Assembly (NCBI GenBank): GCA_029204045.2
Contig: CM055064.1
Location: 2,404,353-2,468,352 of the forward strand
Reading direction: 5' to 3'
Origin: Tillandsia leiboldiana
Lineage: Eukaryota > Streptophyta > Magnoliopsida > Poales > Bromeliaceae
Length of the DNA: 64,000 nt
The notes under the pieces were generated by a model. It was not told the DNA's origin. It worked only from the letters and a program-made list of their open reading frames with translations, and searched no databases. Positions 1 through 13,712 of this stretch are shown piece by piece; position 1 is the stretch's first letter, and each line of letters opens with the position of its first letter. The translations under genes were made by a program, and so were the position numbers.

Positions 1-740
1 CAAATTTATAATTTGTAGGATTCTAATAAGAATATCAATTAACTGCTCTAATATAATGGTAGGTGACTGTAAGAAAATATTTGCAAAAACATCACTATGC
101 CGACATGTAATAGGATAATAGGATATATAGAAATCCATCATCTTGATCTTTGATAAACTATTAATTAAGGGCGCTATTTAGGCACTTATTTCATCCCTTT
201 TTCCCTAAAATAACCAGCCTTACTCCATTTTACTTGTTTCCAAAATATTTCATCTAATTCCTTCAAATTTGTAGCAATAAGCAAACGATTAATTAATTCA
301 CATGCACATACTGTGATAGGCTAAAATATTGTAATAAACCTTAAGATTAATTAAGTTAACAAATTTAACTTCAAATTAATTTATATCACTTAATTGCATG
401 GTCAGAACTTGCTAGCTAGTCAGTGATTATTCATGATTTTAAGCATTTAAGTGTTTATAGTATTTTTTAGTTTATGATTTTAACCTATCATTACTATCAC
501 AAAAAAAACAACAACGAAGTTTATGTATATGTATCTTGAAATTTTATGAGTGCAATGGAATAAACTTGGGCGCCACGGAAGGAAAGAATGAAAGGTTGGC
601 AAGCATATTGTCCTGTAGCATGGAAAAGTTCCCAACACGCTATTTGAGTCTGCCACTTACTAATAGAACGCTGAAAAAAATTAAGAGACCGGACAGGGAT
701 CATGGGCAAAATTAATTACCCAAAAAAATAGAATGATGAT
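1..740. other. AT-rich intergenic sequence
   Basis: No gene, exon-like GC-rich block or recognisable repeat is seen here. Short open frames in it lack any family resemblance. Confidence 0.5.
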
Positions 741-985
741 CACTATAACAAAATTAAGTTATAAAGACATATATTTATGATATTTTTATATAAATATTTT
801 ATTTATATTCAAAATTAGATTATAGAGATATTTTTAGAACACATTATAAAAATATATTGCTATACACACTAGCGACGACACATATACCAACACTAATAAT
901 AAGCATCGATATTTTTGCCAGCCACATTTTTTTTAGATTTTAAAAATATTTAAAAATATGACTATAGCATAATTTTATTGTAATG
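741..985. mobile_element. CACTA-type MITE, degenerate copy
   Basis: The left end reads CACTATAACAAAATTA, the same terminus as the elements at 11903-12160 and 22226-22499. The right end (ATAATTTTATTGTAATG) is a decayed version of the inverted terminus, with TAGTG changed to TAATG. The interior shares the 'TATAG-AGATAT' and 'GACACA' blocks of the other two copies. No coding capacity, so a non-autonomous element. No clear 3-bp target duplication is visible, which fits an old copy. Confidence 0.55.
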
Positions 986-1222
986 AACAGACCAAATTAC
1001 TTTCCTAATAAGAGAGTAAATTAGTGTTAGTCAGTTTAATTTTTTCCAATTTAGCACTCTAATTTTTCAGGTTTCAGAGCTCGGAAGTGGCTACTGCGTT
1101 AATTGCATCGAGGCATCGCGACAATCGAGGGAGATGCCATGAAAAATTATATGCGTAAATAAAATAAAGGGTGGGATCATAATTAAAAATTAAAAATATG
1201 AGATGGATAAATTTTGCTTTGC

Positions 1223-1830
1223 TAATAACGTGACATTCGATCCCAATAATAATTCATTGGATTTAAATTTTTGGTCAAAAATGCTTGACTTTAATTATTA
1301 TTACTAGTATGTGTGGCTTATATATTTAATTAATTTTTTTTTTTTTTCATTCGATGTGAGATTATTGAAATATTATAGACTCTTTCGTTTAGACCATGAC
1401 GTCCTCGTCGGATCCAAACCATCCGATATGGAATTATTAAGACGTCATAGATTTTTCCGTTTAGATCCTGACGTTCTCGTCAGATTCAAATCATATCACA
1501 ACTACAAAACGTATTAGAATTATCAAGTGACGTGAGATTCTATAGGTGACTTCTACGAATTTAAGAGGTGGCTCTCATAAAATTCATAATATAGCACTTT
1601 GTCTTATATAGCACTCAGTTCTCGCACTTTCGGTTGGTGAATCATCTTTGATATCATTTATAACAATCCGATCCGTTACCAATAAAAACTCGTTGAATCC
1701 AAACCATAGTTCAAAATATTTAAACCTAATTATTGTTACTAATGTGTGTGACCTCGTATATTCAATTATAATTTTATTTTATCCGATACGATATGAGATT
1801 ATCGGAACGTTACAAACAAAATCGTGGAGA
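1223..1830. repeat. diverged direct repeat pair of unknown origin
   Basis: Two stretches, about 1223-1400 and 1650-1815, share an order of short blocks: an ATTGGATTTAAA/GTTGAATCCAAA block, then 'TTATTATTACTA/TTATTGTTACTA', 'TGTGTGGC/TGTGTGACC', and 'GATGTGAGATTATTGAA/GATATGAGATTATCGGAA'. Between them are two shorter related units with 'GACGTCCTCGTCGGATCCAAA' and 'GACGTTCTCGTCAGATTCAAA'. This looks like an old retroelement LTR or tandem repeat remnant; I cannot assign it. Confidence 0.35.
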
Positions 1831-1839
1831 CATTTCTTT

Positions 1840-2870
1840 ACAGAATTAGAATTACAATGGATTAATAAACTTTTGAGAGCCTTGTACTACGCTACAAGAC
1901 TGAGCGGTGGGTGAATGTGGTGGAGCTCGAAGATCTCTTCAAGTGTGGGGTTGTATGCAGATTGAAAGATAGAAAGATGACAAATTTGCGGTAGGCTATA
2001 TGGTGTGGAGAAGCTCCAATACGAGCTACCTTTTAAGAGCTTTTCGACAATGTTGTGAACAAAGAGATCAGAATTAAAGATTGCTGGTATAATAGCGGAT
2101 AGAAGTGGTATGCGATCATGTTGAAAGTTAGAACACACAGAAGAGAGGCACTCGCAGGAATTCAAGGGTGTTCTCGACAATGTTGTAGTACATGATAGAA
2201 ACAATTTTAATGGGGTTCTATGGCGTTGGGAAGCCAACCAAGAGTTCTCGATCAAATCTCATCTCTCTATCGGGTCCTTACGAATTAAGGGAATTAAGGG
2301 ACGAGAGAGAGATGCACTCCAATAATTTGGAGATTGTAGAAAGATTTTTACGTGGCCAGTGTTTGTGAAAAGTATTCCCAATGTTGACTAACCTATGAAA
2401 GAGGAGTTGGTCAAGCATAGATCTGTGTTATGCGTGGTAATTGTATTGAGGTTGTCGACTATTTATTTTATTCAAGTTTTATCCTCTATTTGCCAGGAAA
2501 CTTCATAAGCTGTGCTTATTTTTAAAAATGTTAAAAAGGTCAAGACTACGTTAATAAAATTAAGAGACACCTGCAAATAAAAAAAAAAGAGGGATCTTGT
2601 AACACTAGCGGCCGGTAGAGATCCGCGGTGGGTGATTATGAACATCGGGTCTTGGGTGAGAGACAGAAAAAGATTTTTTATTTAATAGATCTTTTAATTA
2701 CTCTTTTTTTTGTCCTTTTGTTTTTTTTAGATTTTTTTTGCTTTCTACTTATCGTAAAGCCAAACTATCCTTGTTTATTTTTTTAATAAATAAAACATGT
2801 ATTATGCCACCCCTCTCTCTCTCTCTCTCTCAAAAAAAAAGAAAAAAAAAAAGAAAAAAAGAAAAAAAAA
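1840..2870 (+). mobile_element. degraded LINE 3' fragment
   Basis: Conceptual pieces in several frames line up in order with the intact LINE ORF2 at 16168-18793. These are a 'LLRALYYATRL' block, 'DLFKCGVVCRLKDRKM', 'RIKDCWYNSG', 'NGVLWRWEANQEFSIKS' and a decayed zinc-finger region ('NCIEVVDYLF'). Stops and frameshifts interrupt all of them. The 3' end has a (CT)n stretch then an impure poly-A tract (about 2811-2874), as in the LINE tail at 6050-6090. This is a dead, 5'-truncated copy; no target duplication was found. Confidence 0.6.
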
Positions 2871-2874
2871 AAAG

Positions 2875-3360
2875 AGTGGGAATTGCCTGTCCTTGTTGCT
2901 AACCTTTACATCCTTGTGGAAAGGTTGTGGGTCTCTCTTTCTAACCATGCATATATTCAGGCTTGTGGGCCTCACCACATTTGCTTGTTTATGTTGATTT
3001 TCCACTCATGTCCCTCTCACAAACTTGGTGCCAATCTAATCTTCAAAGAACAACATCCAATCACATATTTTTATTTTGCATTTTAATCTGAAGTGACTAT
3101 ATTTTATTCTTGATTAAACATTCGCCTTCTCGATCGCATGACTTGATAAAATTGATCACATATAAGTTTTATTTGGAATGCCTGAGAAACATTAATTTTC
3201 TACTCCTAACAATTTACATGTCGTTTCAATTACACTTCAACACACATTAGACTATGAAAAATTTTCCCCTCCGTCTAGTCCAATGGAACTAGAGCTCATG
3301 GGAGGGAGCAAATAATTTTGAATTTACAAATTTTTTTATTTATTAGAGTACATTAATACA
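2875..3360. other. intergenic sequence, nothing recognised
   Basis: AT-rich sequence with no supported gene or repeat; short open frames overlap the poly-A end of the LINE fragment and have no family resemblance. Confidence 0.4.
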
Positions 3361-3730
3361 CTTTTGGTTCTCAAACTATGACTATATGAGACGCGTGATA
3401 TTTTTGTCCACAAATTTTAATTTATTATAATTTTTAGTTCAAATTTTATAAGCTATTACATTCAAGTCTCGGACCTAATTTCGTTGGTTAAATATTGACG
3501 AATCGTCAATATAAAAGTAATACAATATCTTACCTATTATAATACCATCAATCACAATACTGAAATGCTATTTTTATATTAGCTACACGTCAATATTTAG
3601 CCTGCATAATTGAATTATAGAGTGGAATAATTTAGAAAGTTCGAATAAAAAATTATAATAAATTAAATTTTAAAAACCAAAATATCATGCACCTCATAAT
3701 ATTTTGAGGTCCAAAAATATAATTTTTCCT
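3361..3730. repeat. palindromic MITE-like element
   Basis: The left arm (about 3361-3450) and right arm (about 3640-3730) are imperfect inverted copies: GGTTCTCAAACTATGA / CATGATATTTTGGTTTTTAAA-type blocks, and AATTTATTATAATTTTT in both arms on opposite strands. The middle holds a smaller inverted pair around ATATTGACG / CGTCAATAT. This gives a long hairpin of about 370 bp without coding capacity, typical of a miniature inverted-repeat element; the superfamily is unclear. Confidence 0.5.
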
Positions 3731-4772
3731 ATTTATTATTATGTATTGCATTTTAAATGGTAAAATTTACAAGTAACATGAGAAATCATATACATCCATG
3801 CAGTTATTTCTACAAGACTAGTTAATATCATTAATCAGATATTATTCCCCCCCACATACCAAGTTTTCTTTTAAAATTTATCTTCATCAATGGCAATTGG
3901 AATATAAGAGCAGTAGATTTTCCCATCAAAGGAACTGTTGAAGTTGATGCTTTGGTTGTTGCTTTTGCTTGAGCTGATGCCATCTAATCCAAAGGAATCT
4001 AAATGAAAAACTCCTGTCACAGCCTACTAGCCGTGCAACCGGAATTGATGCTATCTTGATCAAGGTTTCTATAAATAATAAAAACATTATACTAAAAATA
4101 ATTATTTCATATTATCGCTATCTAGAACAGTTGGAAAGTATTTTCTTTTCGGATAATAAAATTAAATTTTAAGTAAAATATTTATTCACGCTGATTGATA
4201 GATAATTCCCTTTTGGACAGTATAATCCGGTGGTCTGCAGACAACTTCGAAAAAAAAAAAAAAAAAAAAAAAGAAAAAAAACTAATTTTTACGATTTCTA
4301 ATGGGCCGGACGGGGCGTGAGATCGGATGAAATGGGCCTTTGGAGCCAAAGGCCGCAACCATGCCGGGCTCCGGCCTGCAAACCAATTTTTAGTTATCCG
4401 TTCGGCCTGCGAAATGCTAGGGGACTCATTCTTCAACTAATATATGAATTTTAATTTAAAATTTGTTTTGAAAAAAAAAATTGCTGAGAAGATTGAGCTA
4501 CTGCAGCACCGCCGCCTACCAATCAACCATAATGTCTTCTGTAAGGCGCTCTTTATAGAATTTTTGTTCCTGTAGCTCCTTCCGCGGAACAAACAACTTC
4601 TGTCACCTAGTCTCTCTCTTTCTGTTTCGCACCAGGGCGCAATGTGTGTTCCATGTGGGTACCAACATGGCCGGCGCGCACCTGCGAACACTTTGGTGGA
4701 CATTAATGTTCCTTCATAACCTTAAACTGGCACTCCTGTTGTGAGCACAGTGACAATCCAATGCATGCATGC
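3731..4772. other. intergenic sequence with a GC-richer patch
   Basis: No gene is supported. The block 4290-4440 is locally GC-richer and resembles repeat-derived sequence, but I could not identify it. A poly-A run lies at 4250-4280. Confidence 0.35.
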
Positions 4773-4789
4773 AATGTTTCTCGTTTTCT

Positions 4790-5039
4790 TTTTTTTTTTT
4801 TTTTTTTTGAGAGAAAAGCAGCATGCTGTCGCTTCATTCATACCGTGATAAATTTAGCAAGCTGGGCAGTCGATTCCTGAATTCGAGCAGTCGAGCCCAA
4901 AAAAAAAAAAAAAAAAAAACATCAACAGTATCTAATCCAATTAGATCGGCAGATCCGAATTTCAGCGAGAATGGTCCCGCTACACCGCTTTTTGTTTTCA
5001 AAGTATCTCCTGTTTCTCTCCAGCCAAATGTTCCAGCCA
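4790..5039 (-). mobile_element. LINE 3'-end insertion, 250 bp, with 17-bp TSD
   Basis: The target duplication AATGTTTCTCGTTTTCT is present at 4773-4789 and 5040-5056. On the minus strand the insert encodes the last residues of LINE ORF2 ('WLERNRRYFENKK...'), matching 'WLERNRRIFENKF' at the end of the intact ORF at 16168-18771. It then runs through the LINE 3' UTR with the characteristic AGCATGCTG tail block and ends in poly-A (poly-T on the plus strand). Severe 5' truncation and a perfect duplication mark an ordinary target-primed insertion, relatively recent. Confidence 0.85.
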
Positions 5040-5056
5040 AATGTTTCTCGTTTTCT

Positions 5057-5528
5057 GATGCTGTTAAATACAGTATATGTGAGCAGCCCAAGTTCTATTG
5101 CAGAGTTTATCGGGCTAGTGCGCCTCGTGCGGCCCATCACCATGTCCCTTGTGAAAAATTTAATCTCTCTGTTAACATTTCTTTAACTTTTTTTTTTTTT
5201 TTTTAATATCTTGTACGTATTCAAAATCTGAATTTGAATTTCACGAAAAGAAATTAAATAGAGTGAAGTGTCTTATGAAATTTGAATTCAGTACATCCCA
5301 GTTTGATTTTATCTTAGTAATATATATTAAGAATGAGATATATTTTTTGGGAATAAGTGCCTAATGATAAGATATCAGTAAGATATTATTAACTTCTTTT
5401 TTTTTTTTTCCTTGCTTTCGCATATGAGTTCCTAACAAAAATTTGTTGAATGGTCGTGTTTAAGAAAATGACAGATCATAGGGTGGATAACTGAGTGGTT
5501 CATGACTGACATGGTCGACAAGGTTCAG
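5057..5528. other. intergenic sequence, nothing recognised
   Basis: AT-rich with a T-run at 5396-5410; no supported gene. Confidence 0.4.
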
Positions 5529-6090
5529 GCACCTACTCTTGGCTAGTTTTTAAAAATCGGATCTTACAGCGAACAACCTTAAGAAGAAGGGGAGGTAACT
5601 GGTGCGTATTGTGTGGTACATTCGTCGAGACAATCGATCACTTATTTTTGGGTTGTGTCTACGCACGGTTCGTGATCGGATTGGGTGATCGTGGTGTGGG
5701 ATTCGATGTGCTATAGGGCATACTGTTTGGAAAGTGTGGGAGAAGTGGCTGGGGAGGGGGGGTCCACTTCAGGAAAGCGATTCGTTAATTTACTTGTCAG
5801 CGCATTAGTGGGTTTTGTAAAAAATCATGAACAAAATTATTTTTCAACAGTGGAACACGGACTCCCTGTCTACTATTACCTGGGTCGAAAGAGAGTAGGC
5901 GCTCTGGAGAGACCTGGGCTGAGTGTTCCCATCTCTCCTATTAATATAGCTCTTTTTTTCAACTTTTTGTTTTTTTTTTCTTCGGGATATTCAGTTGTCT
6001 TATCTTTGTTGCTTAGTTTATTTTTCTGGTGAATAAAACAGATAGCGTATTATATTTCTATCTCTCTCAAAAAAGAAAAAGAAAAAAAAA
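5529..6090 (+). mobile_element. LINE 3' fragment (zinc-finger region and tail)
   Basis: The left part translates, allowing frameshifts, to 'YSWLVFKNRILQRTTLRRRG' followed by 'WCVLCGTFVETIDHLFLGC'. This is the C-terminal zf-RVT CxxC-H-C motif seen in the larger LINE copies. The 3' end has 'GAATAAAACAGATAGC...CTCTCTC' and poly-A. An ACAAGGTT duplication, extendable to 11 bp with one mismatch, lies at 5518-5528 and 6091-6101, so the boundaries are well supported. Not functional. Confidence 0.7.
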
Positions 6091-6101
6091 ACAAGGTTTA
6101 G

Positions 6102-9288
<3,187 letters not shown>

Positions 9289-9815
9289 GGCTGGCAATTT
9301 AACTCGTTGTTCGCGAATTAACTAGTGTTTGATTCAAAATAAGCTTGAGAACAATTGATCGTTTAATGAACAATCCGAATACGAGTTGAAGTTTTCAGTT
9401 TTGTATCTTAACGTGCTAAACACGAGTTGGGATCGGCTCACTCGTATTTGATTCGATATAGCTCGAATACATATAATTTATACTTATATATATATATTAT
9501 ATTTATATATAAAATATAAATTTTTACTATTTAAATTTTAATCCAAATCAAATAAAATAAAAGACTCATTTATCTGTATAATTTAACCATAAAAGATTTA
9601 AATTTCAATATATAAACCCGAGCAATATAAGAGCTAGCTCAGCTGAATAAACTAATCAAGCTAACGAGTTGTTTTTGAACAAGCTCATCTAATTCCATTC
9701 CAATCATGAGTTGAATTTTCCGTACTCGTCACGAGCTCAAGCCGAAAAGCCGGTATCGGACATGAGCTGACTCGCGCTCATGTTCAGCTCATTGACCGCC
9801 CTACCCTCGATTGCC
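9289..9815. mobile_element. hAT-like non-autonomous element (tentative)
   Basis: The ends are inverted: TAGGGCTGGCAA on the left and TTGACCGCCCTA on the right. Subterminal regions carry repeated CTCG/CGAG-rich motifs (for example GAGCTGACTCGCGCTCATG near 9765), a common arrangement in plant hAT-type elements that bind transposase at subterminal repeats. No transposase frame is present. An 8-bp target duplication is at best partly preserved. The superfamily call rests on the end sequence only. Confidence 0.4.
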
Positions 9816-10585
9816 ACATGTCCTGAGTTCAATTTTCATACGTCTCCGCCACCTACTGGCATAAATCTTCGTTTTGTAGTGGTTAATTACTGTATAATTT
9901 ATCTAATCTAAACACCATCATGCGTCCATGTAAATAAAAATATTAATATTATTTTAAATTATTTTCTTTCAAACCAACGTTTTGACTATCAATATTATAC
10001 TTTCGTACGAAGTTTTACACAAAGAATAGAAGAGGTCAGAACAAGAAGGTGCGAGGAGTCACAAGAGAACCCTAAAGCTAGGTTAATTAATTCAACATCT
10101 AGAAAGAGCAATGATCGAGAAATGACCAGGTGTCCCCTCTCTACATGTAAATGGAAAAAAAGTAAAAATCTAGTTTGTGGAAAAGGTACAAATCTAGTTT
10201 GTGGACCAACCCATATAATATTAGGGTTGGTTGTCCAAAATAAATTAATGTGTAGGTTGTGAGCTGGAGATTCAGTGAGCAATTGGGTGAAATGACCCAG
10301 AAACAGGTGATGTGAGGAGTGGGAAAAGATGAACAGGGCAAGGAACAAATAGTCAATTAATGAAATATATAAAAAAAGGGGTAAAAATAATCTCAAATAC
10401 ACTAATGAGTGATGCATCCTATATTTTTATTCCGTTAAATACGGTCAGCCAAAACATTATTATAAGAACACATAAATAACCTGGGTTATCTAATGTCAAT
10501 ATGCCTTGCTACATATATTTCCACATGATGTAAATTATTATTATTTTAAATGAAGCAAATGGTTATTTGATCAATAATAATCAGC

Positions 10586-10632
<47 letters not shown>

Positions 10633-11050
10633 TGTAAAGAGATAAGATATGAACTTTAATAGGTGATCCTGTAAAAGTTTATCTACTGCACGTATCATAG
10701 TTTATATATTTATACGTGGCTATGAGTATTGCATGTTATGCCTACAATCTAAAATAAGTTGTAATCCCTCAATATTCCGATCCAAAAGTCATTGTTTCTT
10801 ATTATTCAGTTTTTTACTAAAATAAAAAAAAATGCTAGCAAATTGTAAAACTCCTGGATGATGAGTAGTACAAAATACAACTTTTTTGGTAATAGATTTA
10901 GCATTTCTCTTATATATTTATGGGCACACATACTCGATCGAGTGATTATAGAAAGGCAATAAAAAATTTCATTGTACTCATAATGTGATATATTATATTT
11001 TTTAAAAATCTAGTATATTCGTCCGATATCAAATTTTATAAATTCGCAAC
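9816..11050. other. intergenic sequence with a (GA)n tract
   Basis: (GA)n microsatellite at 10589-10631. No supported gene; the open frames at 9995-10417 are AT-rich and unlike any known protein. Confidence 0.4.
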
Positions 11051-11059
11051 TTACTTCGG

Positions 11060-11450
11060 TACTGATTGCCGAAATTCTACAGTAAAAACGTCAAATCAAA
11101 TTTTAACTATAAACCTATCTGCTCAATAGATACTAGAACCGACACAACCAAAAAAAAGAGAAAAAAATCAGACAAAAAATACGGATGAAATAAGATTCAT
11201 TAACCAAGAAAATAATTATATATATCTGACTCCTCTTGTACACAAAGTAGCTTCAACTCGATCCCTCTTTCTAAATTTCTCTCAGCCTTCTCTCATCTCT
11301 TTTTGAATGCATATGTACACTAGATGCATACAAAATTATGAACAACTTGACCATACCATATGGGTGTGACTAAGCCGTGCCACCATCACCACCAAAAAAT
11401 AATAACACCTATATTATATTTATAGCTCACATCAAGAGGACCGTACATCA
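11060..11450 (-). mobile_element. Copia-like LTR fragment
   Basis: The stretch matches the LTR copies at 56351-56795 and 58316-62197 block by block: AAAACGTCAAAT, 'TACTAGAACCGACACAACC', 'AAGATTCATTAACCAAG', 'CTTCAACTCGA', 'ACACTAGATGCAT', 'CATATGGGTGTGAC' and 'ATATTTATAGCTCACATC'. Only part of the LTR remains and no partner is nearby, so it is a truncated or solo LTR. Confidence 0.6.
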
Positions 11451-11465
11451 TTTCATCCAACGATA

Positions 11466-11515
11466 GAAAACTTGATAGCACCAATTGCCTGGTGCTATCG
11501 ATAGTATTCTAGCCG

Positions 11516-11520
<5 letters not shown>
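11466..11520. repeat. Micron-like MITE, end fragment
   Basis: Contains the family's terminal hairpin (GATAGCACCAA ... TTGGTGCTATC class) followed by 'CGATAGTATTCTAGCCGGAC', and abuts a (TA)n tract at 11519-11559. It is the left end of a truncated copy. Confidence 0.55.
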
Positions 11521-11559
<39 letters not shown>

Positions 11560-11561
<2 letters not shown>

Positions 11562-11775
11562 TGGAATACTATTAATAGTACCAAGTCATTGGTGCTATTA
11601 GGTTTTTAACTATTGGATTAAAAAATATGTGGTTGAGATGATAGTGGGCCCCTTGGGTTTAATAGGTGGTTGGGAAATAGTAAAATTTAATGGGTAAAAA
11701 TGATCAAAGAGATTGATCCAAGGGTAGAAAATTTAATAGCGCCAACAACTTGGTACTATTAATAGTATAATAACC

Positions 11776-11780
<5 letters not shown>
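11560..11780 (-). mobile_element. Micron-like MITE copy, about 220 bp
   Basis: Complete copy in reverse orientation relative to 12373-12600. It begins GCTGGAATACTATTAATAGT and ends ACTATTAATAGTATAATAACC, with the internal 'GATTGATCCAAGGGTAGAAAA' and 'TAATAGGTGGTTGGGAAATAGT' blocks seen reverse-complemented in the other copies. It is flanked on one side by (TA)n (11519-11559) and on the other by (CT)n(TA)n (11781-11845). Short inverted termini, no coding capacity and residence in TA microsatellites recall the Micron MITEs described in rice. Confidence 0.65.
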
Positions 11781-11845
<65 letters not shown>

Positions 11846-11846
<1 letters not shown>

Positions 11847-12326
11847 CTAGTCTACTATAATATTAATAACAATAAATTATTGGTAATATTATATTTTTTA
11901 TCCACTACAATAAAAATATGATATAGCGACACTTTTAAGTATTCCTAAAATCTAAAATAAATGCTGCTGAAAAAAATACCGACACTTATTATTAGTGTCC
12001 TTATATGTACAGTCGGTAGGGTGTATAGCGACACATTACTGTAATGTGTCCTAAAAATGTATCCCTATAACCTAATTTTGGATATAGATGAAATAAAAAT
12101 AGGACACTTGTAAAAAAGTATCACAAAAATATGTTCCTATAACCTAATTTTGTTATAGTGATCCTTGAATGAAGAGATGTGCGATTAAAATCATAGTGGA
12201 CTTCTAGAGTTTAATAAGTGATTGAAAAAATAATATAATATAATGGGTGAAAATAATCAAAAATATAAATTTAATGACGAAAAACTTGATTGCACCGAAT
12301 ATTTGGTACTATCGATAACATAATAA

Positions 12327-12330
<4 letters not shown>
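11846..12330 (-). mobile_element. Micron-like MITE split by a CACTA-type insertion
   Basis: Parts 11846-11902 and 12161-12330 together make one diverged Micron-like copy. The right part has 'TAATAAGTGATTGAAAAAATA', 'AATGGGTGAAAATAATCAA' and a terminal 'TTGGTACTATCGATAACAT'. The 258-bp CACTA-type element lies between them. (TA)n tracts lie on both sides (about 11807-11845 and 12330-12371). Confidence 0.6.
11903..12160. mobile_element. CACTA-type MITE nested in a Micron-like MITE
   Basis: Termini are CACTACAATAAAA on the left and TTTTGTTATAGTG on the right, with a 3-bp target duplication ATC at 11900-11902 and 12161-12163. CACTA/CAGTG-type ends and a 3-bp duplication are diagnostic of the CACTA (En/Spm) superfamily. 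The interior repeats 'TATAGCGACAC' subterminal motifs on both sides. No transposase is encoded, so movement would need an autonomous CACTA element elsewhere. Confidence 0.75.
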
Positions 12331-12372
<42 letters not shown>

Positions 12373-12375
<3 letters not shown>

Positions 12376-12600
12376 CGGCTACTATACTATCGATAGCACC
12401 AAATATTTGGTGCTATCAAGTTTTTTACCGTTAGATCAACCTCTTTAATTATTTTCACCCGTTAGATTTTACTATTTTTTCAACCACTCATTAAACTCAA
12501 GGAATCTACTATCATCTAAACCACATTTTTTTTTAATTTAAGAGTTAAAAACTTAATAGCATCAATGACCTGATACTAATAATAGTATTCCAGCCTAGCT
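12373..12600 (+). mobile_element. Micron-like MITE copy, about 228 bp
   Basis: Begins GTCCGGCTACTATACTATCG, directly after a (TA)n tract (12330-12371), and ends AATAGTATTCCAGCC. Near each end is a small hairpin of the GATAGCACCAA/TTGGTGCTATC type. Body blocks 'CCGTTAGATCAACCTCTTT', 'CACCCGTTAGATTTTACTA' and 'TTCAACCACTCATTAAACTC' recur in the next copy. Confidence 0.7.
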
Positions 12601-12602
12601 TG

Positions 12603-12831
12603 AGTCCGGCTACAATACTATCGATAGCACCAAGCATTTGGTGCTATCAAATTTTCTACCCTTAGATCAATCTCTTTAATTATTTTTACCTGTTAGATTT
12701 TATTATTTTTTCAACCACCTATTAAACTTAAGGAACCAACTATCATCTAAATCACGCATCTTTTAAATTAAGAGTTAAAAATTTAATAGCACCAATGACC
12801 TGCTGTTATTAATAGTATTTCAGTCTAACTC
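12603..12831 (+). mobile_element. Micron-like MITE copy in tandem with the previous one
   Basis: Begins GTCCGGCTACAATACTATCG and ends AATAGTATTTCAGTC. It is collinear with 12373-12600 over its whole length, with scattered substitutions. No microsatellite separates the two copies. A further end fragment (GTTCGGCTATTATACTATCG, 12839-12880) follows immediately, making a head-to-tail array. Confidence 0.7.
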
Positions 12832-12960
12832 TATATAAGTTCGGCTATTATACTATCGATAGAACCAAATATTTCGCCGCTTTAAAATACAGTGACGTAG
12901 GACTCACACAATCAATGATCGTTGCAAAAAAAAAAAAACAAACAAACAAGAAATAGAAAT

Positions 12961-13132
12961 GAGTAATGCTACATGTACACCCCCAAAGGGGGTGTACATC
13001 TTACACCCATCCATCTAAGGGTTGGGGGATCACTTTACAAATTGTGAAGTGACCTCTCACCACACCCCACCCATTAGATGGATGGGGTGTGTGATGTACA
13101 CCCCCAAATGGGGTGTACAAGTAGCATTTTCC
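12961..13132. mobile_element. 172-bp MITE with 9-bp TSD (Mutator-like), copy 1
   Basis: Left end GAGTAATGCTACATGTACAC, right end GTGTACAAGTAGCATTTTCC: inverted termini. The target duplication AATAGAAAT sits at 12952-12960 and 13133-13141. Each terminus is itself a short hairpin (TGTACACCCCC ... GGGGGTGTACA). A 9-bp duplication points to the Mutator superfamily; no coding capacity. The same element, same length and same orientation, lies at 14981-15152 on the other side of the ERF gene. Confidence 0.85.
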
Positions 13133-13141
13133 AATAGAAAT

Positions 13142-13712
13142 AGGCCATTTGATGAAGTAGATTGTTTGTATTTTTTTAAAAAAAATATTCAGAAAATTTT
13201 CTGTAATTTGCTAGAAGTTTTGGATGCCTTGATATACATATATTTTATCTAAACAAAATATTTAAAATAGAATTAAATCAATAAGAGAGAGAGAGAGGGA
13301 GGGGTTCCAAAGTCCCTGCACCATGGGGAAAGGAAGGTGTGGGACCAGGTGCATGCCATTGAGAAATGAATAATATGAAAAGGGGAAGGGGAGGGAGCCA
13401 GGTCGGTTGAGTGTCGCTTTGATGATGCACGCTTCATACAAACCCGCCTCTAACCCTACAAATATCCTCCTCTCCTCCATCCCCATCATCCCCTCCTCCT
13501 CCTCCTCCTCCTCCTCCTCCTCCTCCTATTCAACTCGATCTCTCTTCTCGACCATCACAATACTCTTTTAAGCATTGATCCCCTTATCATGATAACATCG
13601 ATCTACTCTACTACTCTCTCCTTATTAATATTCCCCGCATGCATATTGTACGTATGATCGATCCCTTCGTCGATCCCACATTGATCACGATATATCTCAA
13701 CACAACCTTTAT
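13142..13712 (+). promoter_or_regulatory. upstream region of the ERF gene
   Basis: Contains a (GA)n patch (13284-13302) and an uninterrupted (CTC)n/(CCT)n tract at about 13491-13527, likely within the 5' UTR or core promoter of the downstream ERF gene. Pyrimidine-rich tracts of this kind are common near plant transcription starts. No convincing TATA box was found. Confidence 0.4.

Noticed and set aside
12961..13132. CRISPR-like or palindromic regulatory site from the repeated TGTACACCCC units
   Set aside because: It is a MITE with inverted termini and target duplication in a plant genome.
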